A stretch of 64,000 nt of DNA from assembly GCA_029204225.1 (NCBI GenBank), contig CM055111.1, forward strand, positions 28,912,340 to 28,976,339, read 5' to 3'. Within the stretch, counting starts at the first letter, position 1. Every line of letters begins with the position of its first letter. A program made the position numbers and the translations under genes. Positions 20,782 to 32,841 of this stretch are shown here, one piece after another. The notes under the pieces are model-generated. The model had not been told where the DNA came from. It saw nothing but the letters and a program-made list of their open reading frames with translations, and made no database searches. The DNA comes from Diphasiastrum complanatum (Eukaryota; Streptophyta; Lycopodiopsida; Lycopodiales; Lycopodiaceae).

Positions 20782-21406
20782 TCATAAAACGTGATGTAGA
20801 CTTCCTTGAATATATCTCATAACTCTCTTTAATGCTTTGCAATGTAAGATCCTAGGATTAGACATGTATTGACTCAGTGTGCTAACTGTGTATGTTAAAT
20901 CCGGTCTGGTGCAAAGCATGACATACATCAAAGATCCTATAAGTGAATGATAAGGGTACTTTGCTAAGTCGAGTACTTCGCTTTCGGTATCTGCACAAGA
21001 AGGTTTAGTCAATGTCATAGCTGGATCCATTGGAGTATCAATCGGTTTGCAATCAAACAAATGAAACTTTTCTAGAATGGATCCTAGATATTTCTGCAGG
21101 CTAAGATAGATTTTCTTATGCAATCTTTCCCTAGTGATGTGTATTCCTAATAATGAATGAACAGTGCCTAAATCAGTGACAGATCACTCTTAGTAGTGTG
21201 TAGTAAGAAAGTGTCGTTAGACAAAATAAATGCATCATCGACGTACAGAGCTATGTGAATTGACTTGATACCTATGTATTTGATATAAATGTTACAGTCA
21301 CCGTAATTGTTCGCAAAACCTAATTGAATGAGATAAGCGTTGATCCTCTCAAACCAAGCTCTTGCGGCTTGCTTCAAGCCATAGATTGCTTTGTGTAGCT
21401 TGCAGA
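20782..21406 (-). pseudogene. Copia-C RT catalytic core and thumb
   Basis: 21377-21168 contains the catalytic box ALYVDDAFIL with both Asp residues, preceded by KQAARAWFERI. 21123-20782 contains KPIDTPMDP, YHSLIGSLMYV and TRPDLTYTVSTLSQYMSNP, the thumb and connection of copia RT. The two frames are separated by a short frameshifted gap (21124-21167). Confidence 0.75.
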
Positions 21407-21411
21407 CCTTG

Positions 21412-22216
21412 TGTTGGATTATTCTCCTAATTATCGACTAATTGTTTTTAATCTTCATCCACTACATTCTCCAGCTCTACAGTTTTATGCATGTTTCTAC
21501 ATAGTCTGCAGAAATACTCGAGAATCGCTCAATTTCCAGGAAGTACTAACTGGATGGATGCCAGCTTACTATGGCCCACTAGCCATTATGATCTACGACC
21601 TAATTAGGTATCCTATGACTGGACATTGTTGCATTTGCTTAGTATAAATAGTTGTTCATACGTCTATCAGTTTAATTCAAGTAGTTCAATTGAATCAAGT
21701 AGCAGCCGCTCTCAAGCTTTCAAGCTTGAATACTCTTGAGCATTCTAGCTTAGTTCTTTAGAGTTCATTTAGAGTTTTGCTATCAGCGCTTACTGCTTAT
21801 CAATGGAAGTGCAATTCACACAGAGATATCAATTGCTCAGAGTTAGCTTGGAGCATGCAGTTTCTATGCGCAATTGTCTTGTGCACATCATCATTTGTTT
21901 CATGCTGAATCGATGTATCCTTTATGCATTCAGTTTTATGTCAAAATGTATGCATCTCTATGATTGTTTTTGTAATTGATAATATCATATTTCTTTTGTT
22001 TGATAATTCAATACATTGTTTGGCTACGTAATCACTGTAGTACTGACAATTTCAAAGTTAGTTACTATAATATTGAACATGACTTCTATCATTATGTTCT
22101 GCTCAATATTGGTAGGCATAGTCATGCATTGAAAAAGCAAATTCCATTCCGCTGCGCCCGATAAGTCATTTATTGTCTTCGACTTGTCGTTATTGCATTA
22201 TCACCTCTTTCCAACA
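21412..22216 (+). mobile_element. Solo LTR (LTR-S, 805 bp) with perfect target duplication
   Basis: Termini TGTTGGA (21412) and TCCAACA (22216) form a 7-base inverted pair with TG...CA ends. The 5-base target CCTTG is present on both sides (21407-21411 and 22217-22221). A TATA box, TATAAATA, sits at 21643-21650. It lies inside the Copia-C RT. A related LTR is at 23711-24474. Orientation is taken from the TATA box and the match to that copy. Confidence 0.92.
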
Positions 22217-22221
22217 CCTTG

Positions 22222-22593
22222 TGCTCTTGGCCTTTGACTTCAAATCGGGCTGGAAGGTATATAGCTCCTCTTCGATGAGAAAGACTATCTTGACATCCAT
22301 TTGATGTATTTTGAGGTATTCGCCACTGCTAATGCATTCAGAGCCCTGATTGACTACATTTCAACAACAGGACTGAATATTTCTTGATAATCCACTCCTT
22401 GGACTTGAGTGAACCCCTTAGCCACCAGCCGTGCTTTCCATGTTGCAATGTAGCCATCAAAGTTGATTTTTTTCTTGAAGATCCACTTGGTGGTGTCTAT
22501 AACTCTCTTGTGAGTGGGGAAGTCGACTAGTGTCCAGGTCTGGTGTGTCAAAAGTGAGTTGAACTCGCTTTCCATAGCTTCTTGCCATGTCAC
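22222..22593 (-). pseudogene. Copia-C RT N-terminal part
   Basis: Reads WQEAMESEFNSLLTHQTWTLV, then KWIFKKKINFDG and KARLVAKGFTQVQGVDYQEIFSPVV, the classical start of copia RT. Below 22354 the frame is broken by a stop but homology continues (SIRALNALAVA) to the solo LTR boundary. Confidence 0.8.
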
Positions 22594-22739
22594 AGCCGCC
22601 CTTGGAGTTAGTTGCTTCGGCCAGGGTTAGTTGCTTTGTCCAGAATGATTGAGGTGCATACCTCTTAGGAACTATTTGGACCCGTGAGGATCTTCAGACA
22701 GTCGGCTAACCGGACTACGATGATATAGCCCAAAGGTTA

Positions 22740-23710
22740 TCTAATCAACAACAAATAGGATCATGTATGTAGACTGCATAAAGCACTTAATGGCTTGAAA
22801 CAATCTGCTAGAGCTTGATTATAGAGAATCAACACTTTTCTTATTGATCATGGTTATAACCCAAACACTTCATATTCAAAAGTCTACTTCAAGTCAATGC
22901 AACACTTTTTTCTTATCATTACATTGTACGAGGACGACACACTAATATTCAGCAACAGTGTTGAGCTAATAACAGATGTAAAACAAATGTTGTTCTCAGA
23001 ATTTGACATGACAGATCTGGGCGAAGCTCATTACTATCTTGGTATTCCAATCCAAAGATATAGAGAGCACAAACTCATTTACATCACTCAACGGAGGTAC
23101 ATTTACAATATGCTAGTCAAATATAATCTAATGAATTGCAAGTTAGCTCACTCGCCAATAGACCCGGGTGTCAAATTGTCAAAGAATCAGTGTCCTCAAA
23201 CAAAAGTTGCAGTCACTTTCTCAAGTCAACATACGGAGAATGTTGGTATTATATATTGGAAAGCTCTTATAAGGGTTATGAGATACATTCGAGCCACTAT
23301 GGACCAATGCATCTGGACAATGACAAATTCAACATACTCAGTGGTTATTCGGATGTGAGTTGGGCAGGAGATGTAGACACTCAATAGATCCACATCTAAA
23401 TTTACATTATTCCTCAATGACAATTCAATTTCATGAAACAGTCGCAAACAAACCTCAGTAGCTCTATCATCTATAGGATTTAGTGTATATTGATGTCTCT
23501 CAATCAATAAAGGAAACAATGTGGTTGCAAAAACTTACTATCGGATGTTTGTCTGAAGTAGAATGCTCTGACAATTGTCTATTATGATATTCAAAGTGTT
23601 ATAGTTTTGTTTATCTAATTATGTAGTTTTACTCACGTTTTGACACAATCTATTGAAATACACAGGAATGGCTAATAGTCAAGTTCGACAACGACAAAGA
23701 GTATCGAATG
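22740..23710 (+). pseudogene. Copia RT and RNase H remnant of the LTR-S family
   Basis: Starts near the ALNGLKQSARA motif (about 22785), then LYEDDTLIFSNSVE (the catalytic YVDD box with Val changed to Glu, about 22927), FDMTDLGEAHYYLGI and YNMLVKYNLMNCK. RNase H is represented by GYSDVSWAGDVDTQ (about 23340), then degrades. It leads directly into a 3' LTR, so this is the 3' part of the element whose solo LTR is at 21412. Confidence 0.75.
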
Positions 23711-24474
23711 TGTTTGAACTATCTAATATTAACAAAATTGTTTTCTCTTGTTTTGAAGCTAATGACTTGCTCTAATGGTTTTTGCAAGTTGTTTTTAGGA
23801 AGCCTAACTAGATAAGTGACAACGCAATATGGCTATGCTCCAATTGTGATCTGCGACCAAACAACTATCTTGAACTATCATTTGGATAAGCCTAAATGGC
23901 ATTTATAACAAGTATAAATAGTTGATCATTTTCTAGGTTAACTTATTAACCTTCTTCATCATTTGCATATTGATCATGGAGATTAATATAGCGCATTGCT
24001 AGAAACGCTTACTGCTTATTAGCGGAAATGTCAGATAGAGTCAAGCATATACTCAGAGATAGTTTAGAGTACGCAATTGCATATGTTATAGTTTTGTGCT
24101 CATGATTATTCTAATTTGTACATGCTGCTTACTGAATTGATCATACAATTTTATTGCATTTAGTATTATGTCAGAATGGTCGAATGCTTCTTCTGATAAA
24201 TAGTCTTGTCTGAACTATCAAATACTTTGATATTGTAATATGCGATACAACAATGTTTATTCAGTTATGTTTTTCTATGAAATCAATCTAGCAAATTCTA
24301 ATGTTTTCAAAGTTAGAATCACTTAGAACTCAAACACAACAATAGTCATGATAGTTTTGTTCGAATTTGATAGGCGTAGTCATACATTAGGAGAACGATT
24401 ATTTTGCAGAAGCCGATAGTGCATCTATAAGATGCAGCCATTTCTCTATTGAGCATCCTATTCTTCTTCCAACA
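23711..24474 (+). mobile_element. LTR-S family 3' LTR (about 764 bp)
   Basis: It ends TTCTTCCAACA at 24474, like the solo LTR, and shares AGTATAAATAGTTG (TATA box 23913-23920), CGCTTACTGCTTAT and other blocks. The left edge, TGTTTGAACTATC, is the best TG start after the coding remnant but is not certain. It is inserted in, or abuts, Gypsy-1 gag. Confidence 0.75.
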
Positions 24475-25960
24475 TGCCCTTCTTGAAGGAGGAACATGAA
24501 GAGAGTTTGAATTTTTGGCCTTGTTGCTCTTTGCAGGTCATAGCATAATCGTTCAATGGGACTGATTCCAAAAGTGGTGGATCAAGAACAATTTCCTTCT
24601 GCTTTTGAGCTCTTGTAACAACCATCACTAGCACAACTGGTTTTTTTTGTCTTCATTTAAGTTGTGTATGAGTTTGTTCTAAAACATTGTCTTGGATTAA
24701 TCAAAATCATATTTATTGTCATTGTTGTAGTTGGCACCTTTGGCCACAATCTTTATAGCAATGTCCGTAACCGCATTCTTGACAAAATCGTGTGAATTTG
24801 TTTTTATTTGGACATTTAGCCATATGATGATTTTCTCCACAACCAAAACATCCTAGTGGAGCTCTTGTCCACCATATTGACTATTGTTCTCGTGTGGCAA
24901 CATAAATAGCATATTGCTCATTAACACCATGATCTTATTGATTAGCTGGTACCATCCATGGATAAGTGTTTTGGCTTGCGGATGCATTTGGTTCAACCAT
25001 ATTAGCCTGAGGTCCTTGTTGGCTTGGAGGTGCTGGTAATGCCAAAGGTTGTGGATGTTGACCTACTCTATCATCCCTTGGTGGTATTCCCATGGTTGAT
25101 GAACTTTAATGATATCCATACTTATGATAACATTGTTAAAACATTCTTGGATTGAATAAACAAAAGACTGTTTCATGACTAGTGGAATTGCAAAGATGAC
25201 AATACTTATTGGTCACTCTTTCTTTCATCGTTGGACACTCATTGATTGTAAGGTTCCCAACACATATTGCGCACCATACATTCTCTCTTTCAGGATACTA
25301 TTGTCGCATCAGCTTGTCAAACATCTCATTTATCTTAGCAACATGAGCTTCTAGTGTCTCATCAAGTTGAGCTTGCATTTGTTCCATCTGTAACTATTGT
25401 CTTTGGCCCCCAACTTTTCAAACTCATTCATCGTCAAATTCATATTTGCATTGATGTTGGTAGATGCAAGTAGATGCAATAGTAGTTTGTCCAATTGTAT
25501 AAGACAACATTCCAATATTGAATTCATCATCTGAGTCTTCGTATTTCTCTCATATTGCATCATCCATTGCTTGCTACAATGTAGCAAATCTAGCTAAAAA
25601 TCACATAATCATGGCATGATCAGGTTTCATTTTTGGATTACATTCTGATTGAAGATGTTTGATTCATTCAATGTAATCTCTATTTGTCTCTTTCTTTTTC
25701 ATCTTGATCTTACTCAACAACATGAACAAATCTTCGAGAAACTTCCTTGGCTTGAATCGAGTGATCGATATTGGATCATCGAGTTCTATACTCTCTATAA
25801 TTGACAAAAATAAAGTTGATGATAATGGCCCTTCTATGGCTTGTTAATCTCCACAGCTTATATTGTAGATAGTTCAGGCTACTATGAACTCACTGGCGGA
25901 CCTTGCAAAGGTTCACTAAACGGTACTATGGTGAAAGTTCTTTTTGATAATTTGGAGTAA
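24475..25960 (-). pseudogene. Gypsy-1 copy 2: gag with two complete short-spaced zinc knuckles
   Basis: On the minus strand the first knuckle is CFGCGENHHMAKC (about 24850-24811) and the second FCQECGYGHCYKDC (about 24785-24742). Both are spaced CX2CX3HX4C and both keep all four ligands. Upstream is a coiled, Gln/Asn-rich gag segment (25587-25351). Frame breaks are frequent. The layout matches 2416-3190. Confidence 0.7.
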
Positions 25961-26037
25961 AACTCACTGAAAGCGTTAATCTAATGATTATGATCAAACT
26001 CTTTTTTGCATAATTGACTAGAGATGGAAATTATTTG

Positions 26038-26109
26038 GTCATTGTAGTGTAGTGGTGAGTATTTTTGCCTGTCATGTGGACAACCCAAGTTCAATCCTTG
26101 GCAATGACA
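26038..26109 (+). tRNA. tRNA-Asp(GTC)-like sequence, 72 nt, probably a pseudogene or retro-copy
   Basis: Acceptor arms GTCATTG and CAATGAC pair perfectly. The T stem CCAAG/CTTGG pairs perfectly around TTCAATC. The anticodon loop CTGTCAT gives anticodon GTC at 26071-26073, on a stem TTTGC/GTGGA that pairs only with three wobbles. The D loop keeps GTGG. Compared with the usual plant tRNA-Asp as I know it, most changes are C-to-T or G-to-A. The sequence is followed by an encoded CCA (26110-26112), normally added after transcription, and there is no close T-run terminator. It lies in TE-rich DNA, so a retro-derived or decaying copy is likelier than an active gene. Confidence 0.7.
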
Positions 26110-26309
26110 CCAAAATTGTAGAGACTTTGTCTCACCCACCTTCAAAATTGATTTTCAAGAAAACGCAAAGCAAATAAGATACGAAGAGGATTCTTCTTCC
26201 ATGTCACATGGTAGTTCGATCCCATGATAGCAAAGCTTAAATTCAAAGTGTTATGTATGCTATGATGATAATCTAACGTAACATCCATAGATCCTAAATC
26301 TTCATGAAG

Positions 26310-27242
<933 letters not shown>

Positions 27243-27740
27243 TGTAAGCCCATAGCCCAATGAGCACCTGTAAAATAATGTATTTTAAATAAACTAGACT
27301 TTGGGCCATGTAATCAAAATAATGTTAAAAGGCCCAAAGTTTAAGTTAACTAGGTTTGCTAAGTTTTGATAAGTAGTCAAAGTCAAAATGGTGGTAGGTG
27401 GGTTGTGCTTTATTGTGCACCATAGATTAGAGTGTGTTTTTTGAAGGGTTAGGATTTCAATCCTATTTTCTTGAAGTAGCCAATAGAAACCAAGGGGCAA
27501 GTGCCTCCTCAAAGATAAGAAGACACCTCTTGCAACTCTCTCTCTTTTCTATCGTTTGTTTGTGGATTGGATAGGTGGTTAGTGCTAGTGGGTGGGGGTG
27601 GAGTAGTGTCAAAATCATGAGAACAACTACAATCTAGCTAAAGCTCTATCTTGTGTTCTGACCCCTTTTGACAGGTGAAGGGGCTACTCAATGCCACATA
27701 TCTCTACACCCTACAACCTTGGAAATTTTACGGTCAAAGT
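27243..27740 (+). mobile_element. LTR-like sequence (family also at 49317)
   Basis: It begins TGTAAGCCCATAGCCCAATGA after a conserved block shared with 49290-49340 (GAGGG..CTGGCA.CCTG..TGTAAG). Pyrimidine-rich promoter-like sequence occurs near 27540. The right end is not defined. Only the shared left boundary supports it. Confidence 0.4.
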
Positions 27741-28618
27741 AATAGCGTATTGTTTAGTGAATAAACATTAAGCTAAATCATAATTGAGCTCTTTAATAGC
27801 ATGTTGTATGAAAATATCAAGCTCTAGATTTGCATTTCTTTTATTTAATAGTGCCCTTCACTACAACATAGTTTGTTGCAATTAACATGGCATGCATCTG
27901 AATTAATCTCACTAATGGTTTTTTGAATTTGCAAAAAGTCATCTTGTAAATGATTAAAAAAGTATCATCCCATGTAATGAATCAAAAGAGTGCAAAGCCC
28001 TAAAAATGAGATGCATGTTGCCAATGCTACTTATAGCCATGTTGTCCATGTGCAAGGCCACTACAATGATAATGAAAAGTTGAAATGTACATATTACACT
28101 TTCACTTGGTGCTCATTTGAGCACATGTTGTGCATTCATAGTACTAATAACAAGTTCTCTATAGTGTAAGTGGAAATGATGAGATGTGCATTGTGGGCCT
28201 TAATGCAACATAAAGTGAAATAGGTTTGCATAATGATTTATGAAAAGGTTTGCGAACTTAATGTACAAAATCATCTTGTCAATCACATTATGATTGAGTA
28301 TGAACACCATAAATATTAGTGGACTACCACTAGATTCACTTTAATAATATTTCCACTGCTCCAATGCTTAGAAATGCCTTTATCTCAAATTACAAACTTT
28401 GGATTCATTTTAGTGGCACCACAAAGTTGTGATATGAGGTCATATTTAAATTGGGGTATAGAACAAAGTATGACTTTATGTTGCAATTAAATGTATAGGA
28501 GAGTCTCACACATGTTGTACAATGTTTTGATATCTCATTTATCTTGTGGAGGTTAGAGATTCGTTTTGTAAAGCGAGAATGTCCTTAGACATCTTGTGTC
28601 CTCAAGTATTATTTTGAG
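27741..28618. other. AT-rich unassigned intergenic DNA
   Basis: No open frame with a known motif. A short stretch near 28080-28130 weakly recalls a SWIM zinc finger of MULE transposases but lacks a ligand, so I do not annotate it. Confidence 0.4.
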
Positions 28619-29284
28619 TTATAAAATTGTATTGGGCACCCTTACTCCATCCGCAATAACTATGAACTTTTGGTTCACATCCTTCACAAAGCAACGATCA
28701 TGGGCAAATTCTACTTTCAACTTTTGATCAATAATGATTCCAACAGAAAGTAGATTTTTTTTCAAACGTGGTACATAAAGTACCTCCTTGATCATCCTGC
28801 TTTTGCCATCAAGTAGTTGGATTGAAACGGTGCCTATCCCCTTGATCTTGCACACATCACCGTTTGCTTGTGAAACGGACGTTCCATTATCCAACACTTT
28901 CAAGCTACTGAACCAATTCTTGTTACCTATCATGTGTCTTGTGGCTCCCAAGTCAATATACCACGCTTGATCATCTTGATTAGATGACAATGCAGATATG
29001 AAGATGCTAGAGTCTTCAATCTCACCCTCATCGACAAGGTTACCTACTTGCTTTGGTTTTCCCTTGCCTTGTTCTGCCAGGAATTTGTGACATTCACTCT
29101 TCCAATGGCCCTTTTTACCACAATGGAAGCACTTGTCTTTCTTCTTGGTCTTATTGGAAGATCCCTCATCCTCCTGAGTCTTGGCAAATTGTTGTTTAGA
29201 CTTCTTCTTGCCCTTGCCCTTGCCTTGTTTTTGGCGTGTCGCAAGTGCCTGATCGTCAATATTTTGACGTCTAGCTTTCGCCAT
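28619..29284 (-). pseudogene. Copia-A copy 2 gag knuckle and protease
   Basis: 221 codons open. Lys-rich N-terminus, knuckle CFHCGKKGHWKSEC (about 29135-29094), then the protease site YIDLGATRHM, where Ser of Asp-Ser-Gly is Leu, a change expected to disable the protease. In the same frame as gag upstream, separated by TGA and one codon. Confidence 0.75.
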
Positions 29285-29287
29285 TTC

Positions 29288-29860
29288 TCATCGTTGCTCT
29301 TCCTGCATCAAGATTCCTATGAGCTCGTCAAAGATTGACAATCTTTCTCTTGATGCTATTCCACTCACAAACATCTGATGGGGTTCTGCAATGTCGCACA
29401 ATGCATTGTACACCAGCTCCTCATCACGTATGCGCTCACCAATAGAATGCAGTTCATCTCTCATTGTCTTGATTCTGGTCATGTACATCTGAATGTGCTC
29501 TCCTTGCTCTATTTGGGCACTATTCAGCTTTGACTTCAGAAACATGATTCTTGACAGATTTGACATCTCGAATTGCTCCTTTAGCACATCCCATGCTTGT
29601 TTGGGTGTAACAGCATCACAAATGTGGGTAATGATGTGATCCTTCACTGACAAGTTAATGAAGGTAAAAGCTTTCCTCATCTTTTTGTCAAACACTTTGA
29701 TATCCGCTTCATTTGGCGGCCTTCTCTCATCACCTGTGACAAATTCCCACACGTCTTTCTCATCAGTGTTTTTCATTTTGAATTTCCACACTGCATAGCT
29801 GGAAATCCTGTCCAATTTGCTACTTTCACTCAAAATGGACTCTCCCATATTTGTCATCAC
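29288..29860 (-). pseudogene. Copia-A copy 2 gag N-terminus, best-preserved copy
   Basis: 190 codons: YAVWKFKMKN, HIITHICDAVTPKQAWDVLKEQFE, RIMFLKSKLNS and MRDELHSIGERI, the complete UBN2 gag of copia elements. It ends at TGA 29288-29290. In copy 3 part of this region is deleted (about 42740), and in copy 1 only the tail remains. The start ATG is at 29858-29860. Confidence 0.8.
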
Positions 29861-31125
29861 AAAACTGCTTGAAACTTCTGTCGTAGGCTAAGAGCAGTAT
29901 GCTGAGGCCAACTGTGATGTCAGAAGTTGAAAATAATGACTTGCGCTTTTTTCCTTACCAGGCCACTCACCGCTTTTCCACCAAATTGAAAGCCAAATCG
30001 GCGTCGCCTTCCGAAATGCACTCAGTCGTCAACTCCAAATTACGTGCCCAATGAAATGGTGGAATCACTTTTTGGCACACTCTGAACACTCTCTTCGCTG
30101 CAATCACTCTGTTTTGTTGTACAATACTTGCAGGTACAGTTTGGGTGCCCTTCGTTTGGGGGTTATAGCATTTCGTTTGGGTCAAAACGGACAAAGGACC
30201 CAAAGATAGGGATTTTTCTTGTTTTTGAACTGTTTCCTCACCTTGAAGAAACTTCACACTTCACTTGTGAAGGGACCCAACTCCAATTTCAGTATGAAAT
30301 TTTTTTTAAAAAAATGAAATGCCCCTTGCACTTCTCTGTCCTTCGGGCCCACTTCACTTAAATCTAACGATGGATTTCAATCCAACGGCCCTCCTTGTAC
30401 ACAATCCCCACCATAGATACACAATCTCCTCAATCCGACGATTCTGAACACTTGTGCACTGATGGAAGCTCTTGCAAATGCTGTCCACTTCAAAACGCTA
30501 CATGTTTCTCTTGGTTCCTCGCGCGAGCAGGCCTGCGACCTCCTCCATCTCTCTCTCTCTTCCACGGGTTGTAGCTATGACTGCCCTCAGAGAATCAAAC
30601 TAGCACCCTCACGCTTCCACGGACAGCCACGACCTTCTCAGGTCTGATTTGCACTGCTAGGGCTCCCTCCTCTGGAACTTCATAGCTTCCAAAAAGGTTC
30701 AAAGAGAGAAATCTGCTTTCTTGAGCTTTCAAACCCTAGGCCAGGGTTTTTCTCATAAAACTACTCTTGGCTTCCTATTCAAAGTCTTCTAACATGCTTA
30801 TCTTCTTCCTCTGAGGTCGCCCTACTGCTGGAAAGCTGATGTTTCACTCCGTGTGTCAAACGATGTCTGATTGAATGCACACTAACTGCAAACACCAACT
30901 AGCCTTCTTTCAAAATTTCAAAATTCCGTTTGCTGAGGTTCTGATTCAATCGACAACTCTTGTCTCTGAATCCTCACACGGTCTCAAGCTCACCAAGCTT
31001 CTGTGTGCTAAACTCTCTGCACCAATGCTTCTCTTTCCGTCATCAACCCGCCGTAAACCCCAAACTCTCAAAATACAGTTCTCCCAAATATCTCTTCAAT
31101 GGTGATGTTGTACTATGTACACTCC

Positions 31126-31138
31126 GGCTTTGATACCA
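31126..31138 (-). promoter_or_regulatory. Copia-A copy 2 primer binding site
   Basis: Minus strand TGGTATCAAAGCC, one mismatch from the TGGTATCAGAGCC consensus, directly inside the LTR. Confidence 0.75.
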
Positions 31139-31139
31139 A

Positions 31140-31411
31140 CTTAGAATTTGCTTCGAACAAGAACACGGATCATGCTACACAGTAACACAGATAGAAAACA
31201 CTCTCCACACCAAGCTCACGTAGCAACTGTATTTCTCAAAATGAAATTACACTGTACATATAGTTGTTCACTCAGACAACCCATGCATGACCCAAGTTGC
31301 CGTTGGCGGGACGCGTGTCCCATCGACTTGCCTCGTGGCGAGGCCAACTGATCCTTATCAATTGATAGGACCCACAGTACAGTAACACAGTGATTCTACT
31401 TTAATTGTAAC
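31140..31411 (-). mobile_element. Copia-A 5' LTR, copy 2 (272 bp)
   Basis: It matches the other Copia-A LTRs end to end, from CTTAGAATTTGCTT to CTTTAATTGTAAC. It lies next to a primer site, fixing it as a 5' LTR in minus orientation. Its outer edge interrupts Copia-E gag after the SLMVAS codons. Confidence 0.9.
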
Positions 31412-32010
31412 TAGATGCTACCATCAAGGATGTGTTGAAGCCATCCTCTTCCTCCTCCCCTTTTGCAGGATTGCCTTGATCTTCATTCCCTTGTGCATTC
31501 TTCTTCTTATAGCATTCGGAAGCAAAGTGTCCTTTCTTCCCACAAAAGAAAGACTTTAACTTTGCTTTATTCTTTTGCTTCCCTTTGGAGGTAGATACTC
31601 CATCCTTTGTCTCGGCCTCCTTGCCTTGGATCTTCTTGAAAGGATGAGTCTTCTTTTTGCCTTTAGATGTGAAGTTTGCTTTCTCATCACCGTTATGTAG
31701 TGATAAAGACCCCATTCTTGTTTTGAGGTGTAGAAGCCTACTCTCCTTGGCCACAAGAACATTATGCAATTTTTCAATTGATGGAAGTTGGTCTTGAATA
31801 TCAAAAGATTGAACTAGATTAGAGAACTCATTTCCTAATCCATTCAAAATTACTTGTACTAGCTCATTGTCTTGGATATTCTCTCCTATAGATCCCTTCA
31901 ATGACTCAATCACTATTTGATCATTAGCATTCAGTAGATTGAACCTAGATCTAGACAATGCACTAAAAACCTTGAATTTTGGACTAATATGCACTTTTTT
32001 GGATCAAAAA
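31412..32010 (-). pseudogene. Copia-E gag
   Basis: About 195 codons: SRFNLLNANDQ, VIESLKGSIGENIQDNELVQVILNGL (the UBN2 core) and LVQSFDIQDQLPSIEKLHN, then a Lys-rich part and knuckle FFCGKKGHFASEC, whose first Cys is Ser or Phe. It runs off into the Copia-A LTR at 31411, so protease and pol are lost. The predicted start region near 32000 follows a leader. Confidence 0.75.
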
Positions 32011-32211
32011 CACTAATGAAAGTTAATTTGGAGGTTGCTCTATGGTTTCACACGTGTGGATAGTACTTCAGCAGCCCACAAATCGATCTTGACCAAAAAC
32101 AATGATGATACCTATCTCCTTGAACTTGCCCTCTCAATTAGAACTCAAAAACAACAAATTGTCAATGATTTCACAAAAGTACTATTAATCATTTAGATCA
32201 CTCTTAGACTT

Positions 32212-32224
32212 GGCTCTGATACCA
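32212..32224 (-). promoter_or_regulatory. Copia-E primer binding site
   Basis: Minus strand TGGTATCAGAGCC, a perfect initiator-Met-type primer site adjoining the LTR end at 32225. Confidence 0.9.
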
Positions 32225-32818
32225 TGTCAATTTTCAAAGAAAAGGACAAATATGATTGTACTATCAATCATTAAGAGTTATTGGTTGATTAATCCAAAGA
32301 TCTATTAAGTTCTAGATGTTAGATCTTGATCTAGATGCTTTAAAAAATGATTTAAGCAAGAGCAATGGATCACATGATCAAAAACATGGATGGGTGGCCT
32401 CACACGTGTGGAGGATAGTACCAGTATGGCCTGTTTTCAGAGAGTAAAGTACATTAGCTTACAAATGCATTTCAATCATAAAAACTCAAGACAAATGTGG
32501 AAATCACAACAAAACTAGAATTTGCCAATGTCACATCAACTTGTTATTGATTTGGTTGATCCCTTTATAGATCAAGTACATCCATGAGCTGTGTACTATC
32601 TAGCAAGCCTTCACACGTGTGAGGAGTGCCTAGTCATCCAGATCCACCAATGGGAGCCATATGTGCTCATTTCCCAAAGTTGACTATTCTCTTTGTCTAG
32701 AAAACAAAAAGCTAGTCTTCCACATTTCTAGGAATATTCCTTATAAAATAGAATATAACGGAATCTTCCTATCTTATCCTCTAGAAGCTTATCCACACGT
32801 GTGAATGGTATCTTGACA
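32225..32818 (-). mobile_element. Copia-E 5' LTR (594 bp)
   Basis: Ends TGTCAA (32225) and TTGACA (32818) form an inverted pair with TG...CA. The palindrome CACACGTGTG, which contains the G-box core CACGTG, occurs three times in it (32401, 32612, 32794) and once in the leader (32049). These are candidate bZIP/bHLH binding sites. It abuts Gypsy-3 gag at its right end. Confidence 0.85.
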
Positions 32819-32841
32819 TGTGTGAGTAATAACTCATTCAC

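Larger units (their letters stand above)
20199..22700 (-). mobile_element. Copia-C copy 1: RT and RNase H, minus, split by a solo LTR
   Basis: On the minus strand: pol linker and RT start (about 22700-22222), the solo LTR (22216-21412), RT core and thumb (21406-20782) and RNase H (about 20760-20199). Removing the LTR and one target copy makes RT homology continuous across the join. Frame breaks and a substitution-rich RNase H show it is dead. Copia-C copy 2 is at 46546-47917. Confidence 0.8.
28619..31139 (-). mobile_element. Copia-A copy 2: leader, gag and protease, minus
   Basis: Minus order: primer site (31138-31126), leader of about 1.2 kb (31125 to about 29870), gag (29860-29288) and knuckle-protease (29284-28619). 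It ends abruptly after the protease at 28619; integrase, RT and 3' LTR are missing. It sits inside the gag of Copia-E (31412-32010). Confidence 0.85.

Noticed and set aside
28020-28140. SWIM-like zinc finger of a MULE/FAR1 transposase
   Set aside because: Only WCSFEHMLCIH is suggestive, one Cys ligand is missing and no transposase core is nearby.
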